A DNA stretch of 64,000 bases from Sulfuricystis multivorans (GTDB taxonomy: Bacteria; Pseudomonadota; Gammaproteobacteria; Burkholderiales; Rhodocyclaceae), in contig NZ_AP018718.1 of the NCBI RefSeq assembly GCF_003966565.1, positions 372,001 through 436,000 on the forward strand. Reading direction: 5' to 3'. Made by a program: the position numbers and the translations under genes. Positions 60,326 to 64,000 of the stretch are shown here, piece by piece. Every line of letters begins with the position of its first letter. Within the stretch, counting starts at the first letter, position 1. Below the pieces are notes generated by a model. That model searched no databases, was not told the DNA's origin, and saw only the letters and a program-made list of their open reading frames with translations.

Positions 60326-61603
60326 TCACTTGTTGAGGAAGGGACCCCAGGCCGGTTCGCGAACATCCGCGGCCTGCACAGAAAGACGCTGCTTGACGCG
60401 GCCATCGACCGAGACGGCTGCGAGCACACCTCGCCCGCCGACTTCGGTCGCAAACAGGATCATGCGACCGTTGGGGGCGAAGCTCGGCGATTCATCCTTC
60501 GCGGTGTCGGTGAGCACCTGCACCTGGCGGGTCGCGAGGTCCATCACCGCGACGCGAAATCGGCCGCCATCGCGCGTGACGAAGGCGAGCGTCTTGCCGT
60601 CGGGCGACGGGCGTGGTGTGACGTTGTAGCTGCCATCGAAGGTGATGCGCTGGGTCGCACCGCCGGCAAGCGGCTGGCGGTAGATCTGCGGGCTGCCGCC
60701 GCGATCGGAAGTGAAATAGATGAATTCGCCATCGGGAGAAAACTGCGGCTCGGTGTCGATTCCCGTCGAAGACGATAGCCGTGTGATGCCGCTGCCATCC
60801 GCGTTGACGAGATAAAGCTGCGAGTTACCGTCCTTGGTCAGCACCACGGCGAGCTTCCTGCCGTCCGGCGACCAGGCCGGTGCCGAGTTCGAGCCCTTGA
60901 AGTTGGCGACGACGTGACGCTTGCCGGTGGCCAGATCATGGACATAGATAACCGGTTTCTTCTGCTCGAAGGAAACGTAGGCGAGCTTGCTGCCATCGGG
61001 TGACCAGGCCGGCGAGATGATCGGCTCGCGCGAGGCCAGCGCGGGCTGCGCATTGTTGCCATCGGCATCACTGATCTGCAGCTCGTAGCGGCCGGCGCTT
61101 TTCACCACGTAGGCGATGCGTGTCGAGAAGATGCCGCGCTCGCCGGTGAGCTTCTCGTAGATCGTGTCGGCGATGCGGTGAGCGGTGGCGCGGAGCTGGT
61201 TCGAGGTATGCGCCAGCGCCAGGCCCCCGATCGCGGTCTGCTTCTGGATGTCGTAGAGGCGGAAGCGCGTCTCATAGCGACCATCGGGAAGGCTCACGAG
61301 GCTGCCGGCGGCGAGCGCATCGGCGCCGCGGTTTTTCCAGTCAGGGAAGTTCGGCGGCGTGTTCTCATCCATCGGGCCAGAGGCGGCGTTGACGAGATTG
61401 AAGCGGCCGCTCCTTTCGAGGTCGGCGCGGATCACCGAGGTCAGGGCCAGGCTGATGACGCGCTCGCCGGAAAAGTCGGTAATCGCGATCGGCAGGCGGC
61501 TTGCGCCCGCGCCGGTGATTTCGATGGAAAGCTGGGCCTGGGCCAGCATCGCGGCCGTGGCGAGCAGTGCGGCAGCGGCGAGTCGGGAAATGAGCGGTTT
61601 CAT
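60326..61603 (-). CDS. tolB: Tol-Pal system beta-propeller protein TolB
   Basis: 425 residues from the ATG at 61603. Signal peptide MKPLISRLAAAALLATAAML, an N-terminal alpha/beta domain (LPIAITDFSGE, LERSGRFNLV) and a six-bladed beta-propeller with repeated WSPDGSKLAYVS, WSPDGRKLAVVL, FSPDGEFIYFTSD and PSPDGKTLAFVT. It binds Pal and the TolA C-terminus in the periplasm. It follows tolA by 31 bp. Confidence 0.96.
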   Translation of the reverse strand: MKPLISRLAAAALLATAAMLAQAQLSIEITGAGASRLPIAITDFSGERVISLALTSVIRADLERSGRFNLVNAASGPMDENTPPNFPDWKNRGADALAAGSLVSLPDGRYETRFRLYDIQKQTAIGGLALAHTSNQLRATAHRIADTIYEKLTGERGIFSTRIAYVVKSAGRYELQISDADGNNAQPALASREPIISPAWSPDGSKLAYVSFEQKKPVIYVHDLATGKRHVVANFKGSNSAPAWSPDGRKLAVVLTKDGNSQLYLVNADGSGITRLSSSTGIDTEPQFSPDGEFIYFTSDRGGSPQIYRQPLAGGATQRITFDGSYNVTPRPSPDGKTLAFVTRDGGRFRVAVMDLATRQVQVLTDTAKDESPSFAPNGRMILFATEVGGRGVLAAVSVDGRVKQRLSVQAADVREPAWGPFLNK

Positions 61604-61634
61604 GATCTTGCGATTATACGCGCGGCGCGCAGGG

Positions 61635-62396
61635 TCATTCTTCCTGAGGCCTGAAGCGCAGCTCCAGCGTGCGGCTGAACAGCTCCTTTTGCGCCGGGGT
61701 GGGCAACGGGCTGGACTTGCGGATCGCGCGCTCGGTGGCGGCATCCCAGGCCGGATTGCCGGAGGATTTCTTCAGGCGCACCTCGAGCACCTCGCCGCTG
61801 GGCAGCTGGGTGACCTCGAAGACCGCCTCGGGATTGCCTTTCACGTCGGCCGGCAGCACGATGTTGCCCCGCACCTTGCCGCGGATTTTCGCAATGTAGT
61901 CTGCCATCGCCGTTGCCTGGATGGCGTTGGCCTGCTGGGCCTTGATGCGCGCCAGCTCTTCGGCGGCCGCTAAGCTGGCACGGCGCTGTTCGGCTTCCTT
62001 CATCTCGCGCTCGAGCTGTTCCTTGAAAGGATCCTTGGGCGGCTCCCCCCTCGGTTCAGGCTTGGGCTCGGGTTTCGGTAGCGGTTTGGATTTCTGGGCG
62101 ATGTCCGGTTTGGGCGGCGGCTTCACCGGTTCCGGTTTGGCGACAGGCTTGGGCTCAGGCTTGGGCTCGGGCTGCGGTTTCGGTTCGGGCTTCGGCTGCG
62201 GGGCAGGTTGAGCTGCGGCAGTCGGCGGCTCCGGGACGGCACGCACCAGGTCGACTTCGACCACGTCCTCTGTTTTCGTCTGCCAGCGGATGCCATAGAC
62301 GATCAGCAGGATCAGTACGACATGGATCAGCACGGCGAGGACGAAGGCAATGCGCTTGCCTGGGGCTTTAAGCGGCTGGATGCGGGGTTCGTTCAT
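61635..62396 (-). CDS. tolA: Cell-envelope integrity protein TolA
   Basis: 253 residues. An N-terminal membrane helix (AFVLAVLIHVVLILLIVYGI) with the SHLS-like region interacts with TolQR. A Pro/Lys/Glu repeat (KPEPKPQPEP type, about 60-120) spans the periplasm, shorter than in E. coli. A helical linker and the C-terminal TonB-like domain follow (LPADVKGNPEAVFEVTQLPS, VRLKKSSGNPAWDAATERAI). It couples the inner-membrane motor to TolB-Pal. It overlaps tolR by 4 bp. Confidence 0.94.
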   Translation of the reverse strand: MNEPRIQPLKAPGKRIAFVLAVLIHVVLILLIVYGIRWQTKTEDVVEVDLVRAVPEPPTAAAQPAPQPKPEPKPQPEPKPEPKPVAKPEPVKPPPKPDIAQKSKPLPKPEPKPEPRGEPPKDPFKEQLEREMKEAEQRRASLAAAEELARIKAQQANAIQATAMADYIAKIRGKVRGNIVLPADVKGNPEAVFEVTQLPSGEVLEVRLKKSSGNPAWDAATERAIRKSSPLPTPAQKELFSRTLELRFRPQEE

Positions 62397-62803
62397 TTGC
62401 TTTTGGGTTGAACCAATAGCCCGATCTTCGCCACCTCGGCGCGTTGCAGCGTGTCCATCACCTCGAGCACCGCTTCATAGCGCGCATTGCGGTCGCCGGC
62501 GATCAACACCGGCTGATCCGGATGCCGCACTTGCGCTTCGCGGATGCGCTCGAGCAGTTCCATGCGGCCGATGCTGACGGTGGCCCCGCCAAGCGCCCGG
62601 TCGCGCATCGCAAGCGAGCCGTCGTTTTTGACGATGATTTCGAGCGGCTCGACTGGTGGCGCGGCGGCCTTGCCGACCGAGGGCAATTCGATCGCGGCCG
62701 GGTTGATCATCGGTGCGGTGACCATGAAGATGATCAAGAGCACCAGCATCACGTCGATGTAGGGCACGACGTTGATCTCGTGCTTGAGGCGTCTGGGTCT
62801 CAT
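62393..62803 (-). CDS. tolR: Tol-Pal motor protein TolR
   Basis: 136 residues from the ATG at 62803, which overlaps the tolQ stop. The ExbD/TolR signature is INVVPYIDVMLVLLIIFMVT with the proton-pathway aspartate in the helix. The C-terminal periplasmic domain has RAQ-like VLIAGDRNARYEAVLEVMDT. With TolQ it uses the proton gradient to energise TolA. Long in-frame extension upstream is antisense to tolQ and ignored. Confidence 0.95.
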   Translation of the reverse strand: MRPRRLKHEINVVPYIDVMLVLLIIFMVTAPMINPAAIELPSVGKAAAPPVEPLEIIVKNDGSLAMRDRALGGATVSIGRMELLERIREAQVRHPDQPVLIAGDRNARYEAVLEVMDTLQRAEVAKIGLLVQPKSK

Positions 62804-63474
62804 TTCATCTGCCGTTGCAGGATGTTCGAGAACTCTTCCATGAAGCTTTCGAAGCGCACCGCGAGCCGGTCGGTGTCGTGCGCGAAACGGTTGTAGGCGA
62901 CCACGGCGGGAATCGCGGCGAACAGGCCGATCGCGGTGGCCACCAGCGCCTCGGCGATACCCGGGGCGACGGCGGCCAGGGTGGCCGTCTGCATGCTGGA
63001 TAGGCCGCGGAACGAGTGCATGATGCCCCAGACGGTGCCGAACAGTCCGACGTAGGGAGAGACCGAGCCGGCCGAGGCGAGGAAGGCCAGATGCGCTTCG
63101 AGATCGTCGACCTCCCGCTGATAAGTGGCGCGCATCGCGCGGCGCACGCCGTCGATCGCGGTGGCCGGATCGAGGCGCTGGCTGCGCAGCTTGGTGAATT
63201 CGCGGAAACCCGCGGCGAAAATGCGTTCCAGGGCGCCGCTGTGCTGCGGGTCGCCGATCGCCTGCTGATACAGCGTGTTCAGATCGCCGCCGCTCCAGAA
63301 GTCGCGCTCGAAGCGGTCGGTCTGCCTGCGCGCGTCGCGCAGCTGGAACCACTTGCGGAAGATCCAGTACCACGACATGACGGAAACATAGGTGAGCAGC
63401 GCCATTACCAGCTTGACGATCAGACTGGCGTTGGCGATCAATTCGACGATGGCGAGATCCTGAGTGACGTTCAT
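62800..63474 (-). CDS. tolQ: Tol-Pal motor protein TolQ
   Basis: 224 residues with three membrane helices: near 15-35 (SLIVKLVMALLTYVSVMSWY), 135-160 and 170-195. The ExbB/TolQ core is FLASAGSVSPYVGLFGTVWG with IMHSFRGL, then ALVATAIGLFAAIPAVVAYN. It forms the pentameric stator with TolR. It overlaps ybgC by 4 bp. Confidence 0.96.
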   Translation of the reverse strand: MNVTQDLAIVELIANASLIVKLVMALLTYVSVMSWYWIFRKWFQLRDARRQTDRFERDFWSGGDLNTLYQQAIGDPQHSGALERIFAAGFREFTKLRSQRLDPATAIDGVRRAMRATYQREVDDLEAHLAFLASAGSVSPYVGLFGTVWGIMHSFRGLSSMQTATLAAVAPGIAEALVATAIGLFAAIPAVVAYNRFAHDTDRLAVRFESFMEEFSNILQRQMK

Positions 63475-63881
63475 GATGGCTGCGTTTGTCGGAGGCGTTC
63501 TCGAATGGGCGCCGGCAGGGCGGTGGCGCGCCCACGGTGAAGATCGAGACAGGCGACCCTGACCCGGGCGGTGAAGAGCGTCTCCTCACCCCGCTGGATC
63601 GTTTGCGCGAAGGTGACTTGCGCCCGGCCCAGCGCTTCGACCGCGGTGGCGACGACGAGTTCGTCATCAAGCCGCGCCGGCTTGAGATACTCGGCAGCAA
63701 AGGAGCGCACGGCGAAGGCGATCCCCGCCTCTTGTGCCAGTGCGCGTTGTTCGAAGCCAAGCTGACGGAGGAACTCGGTGCGGCCGCGTTCGAGGTATTT
63801 CAGGTAGTTCGCGTAATAGACCACGCCACCGGCATCGGTGTCTTCGTAATAGACGCGCACGGGGAGCGGGCCGGCGCTCAT
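63471..63881 (-). CDS. ybgC: Acyl-CoA thioesterase YbgC
   Basis: 136 residues from the ATG at 63881, which overlaps the ruvB stop (ATGA). Hotdog-fold 4-hydroxybenzoyl-CoA thioesterase motif: [20 protein letters not shown], then [16 protein letters not shown] with the active-site Asp. YbgC hydrolyses short acyl-CoA or acyl-ACP and is the usual first gene of the tol operon. ruvC-ruvA-ruvB-ybgC-tolQ order is standard in Proteobacteria. Confidence 0.94.
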   Translation of the reverse strand: MSAGPLPVRVYYEDTDAGGVVYYANYLKYLERGRTEFLRQLGFEQRALAQEAGIAFAVRSFAAEYLKPARLDDELVVATAVEALGRAQVTFAQTIQRGEETLFTARVRVACLDLHRGRATALPAPIRERLRQTQPS

Positions 63882-64000
63882 TCCTTGTCCCACAGCTCGC
63901 GGTTGGGTTGACTGGGCGCGACCAGGCCAAAGTGCCGCCAGATGCTCGCCGTCGCCATACGGCCGCGCGGCGTGCGCGCTAGATAGCCTTGCTGGATCAG
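63878..64000 (-). CDS. ruvB: Holliday junction helicase RuvB, C-terminal fragment (cut by window edge)
   Basis: The last 40 codons run off the right edge. The peptide begins [20 protein letters not shown] and continues with WRHFGLVAP; this is the C-terminal winged-helix end of RuvB, whose usual motif is GYL/F-RTPRGR. RuvB is the AAA+ motor of branch migration. The fragment is too short to appear as a full reading frame but the match and the ybgC-tolQ context make it firm. Confidence 0.85.
   Translation of the reverse strand: MIQQGYLARTPRGRMATASIWRHFGLVAPSQPNRELWDKE

Overview
The window is 64 kb of a GC-rich chromosome with tightly packed genes, many sharing ATGA/GTGA overlaps. Gene order (glyA-nrdR-ribD, pmbA-yjgA-mogA, ybgC-tolQRAB-pal-cpoB-queE-queC, envC-ctpA) and protein types point to a betaproteobacterium, most like the Rhodocyclales or sulfur-oxidising Nitrosomonadales. 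A complete soxXAYZB set without soxCD in view, plus a YeeE/YedE sulfur transporter, mark it as a thiosulfate oxidiser. This placement is inference from gene content; no rRNA gene or database search was available.

Layout. 1-4.5 kb: EI24-type membrane protein (cut by the window edge), a MoaB/CinA-like protein and a split MacA-MacB efflux system. 4.6-9.2 kb: a compact MSHA-like pilus operon (ATPase, GspF-type protein, three pilin-like proteins). 9.2-12.7 kb: trmL, then a leftward operon arsR-rhodanese-grxC-secB-SH3-gpsA. 12.8-17.4 kb: gpmA-envC-ctpA-hypothetical-moeB. 17.4-20.9 kb: ribD, nrdR, glyA and a histidine phosphatase. 21-24.6 kb: a complete TRAP transporter. 24.7-28.5 kb: pmbA, yjgA, mogA and an M17 aminopeptidase. 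28.5-38.7 kb: thyA and folA separated by a glycogen/glucose-phosphate block (glk, glgC, glgP, pgi, glgA). 38.7-49.6 kb: amino-acid decarboxylase, dcd, mrp, metG, acyP, dnaE and an MBL hydrolase. 49.7-57.1 kb: the sox locus. 57.6-64 kb: queC-queE and the Tol-Pal operon, with the 3' end of ruvB at the right edge.

Most interesting system. The sox locus reads, in transcription order, yedE-soxY-soxZ-ECF sigma-anti-sigma-soxY-soxZ-soxA-soxX-soxB. The anti-sigma protein looks like a fusion: an N-terminal sigma-binding domain, one membrane segment, and a C-terminal DsrE/DsrF-like sulfur-relay domain predicted to be periplasmic with a cysteine at the expected site. An ECF-type promoter (GGAATAA...CGTC) lies just upstream of the sigma gene and would drive the sigma/anti-sigma pair and the sox genes behind it. 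The two soxYZ copies are nucleotide-identical over about 809 bp and flank the regulatory pair as direct repeats. I infer a sulfane-sulfur-sensing transmembrane sigma switch for thiosulfate oxidation. A second candidate sulfur sensor, an ArsR protein with the BigR/SqrR cysteine spacing, heads the rhodanese-glutaredoxin operon at 12.5 kb.

Genome-dynamics signals. Two MITE-like elements sit exactly at gene junctions with target-site duplications that rebuild the interrupted stop and start codons (glgA/folA, queC). A dispersed REP-like 18-24 nt repeat, core TCGGCGCTGGCGGGACGG, occurs at least eight times. It fills the gaps between convergent genes exactly, lies in frame within folA and the aminopeptidase gene, and adds about 26 residues to QueE. 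I saw no tRNA, rRNA or CRISPR array.
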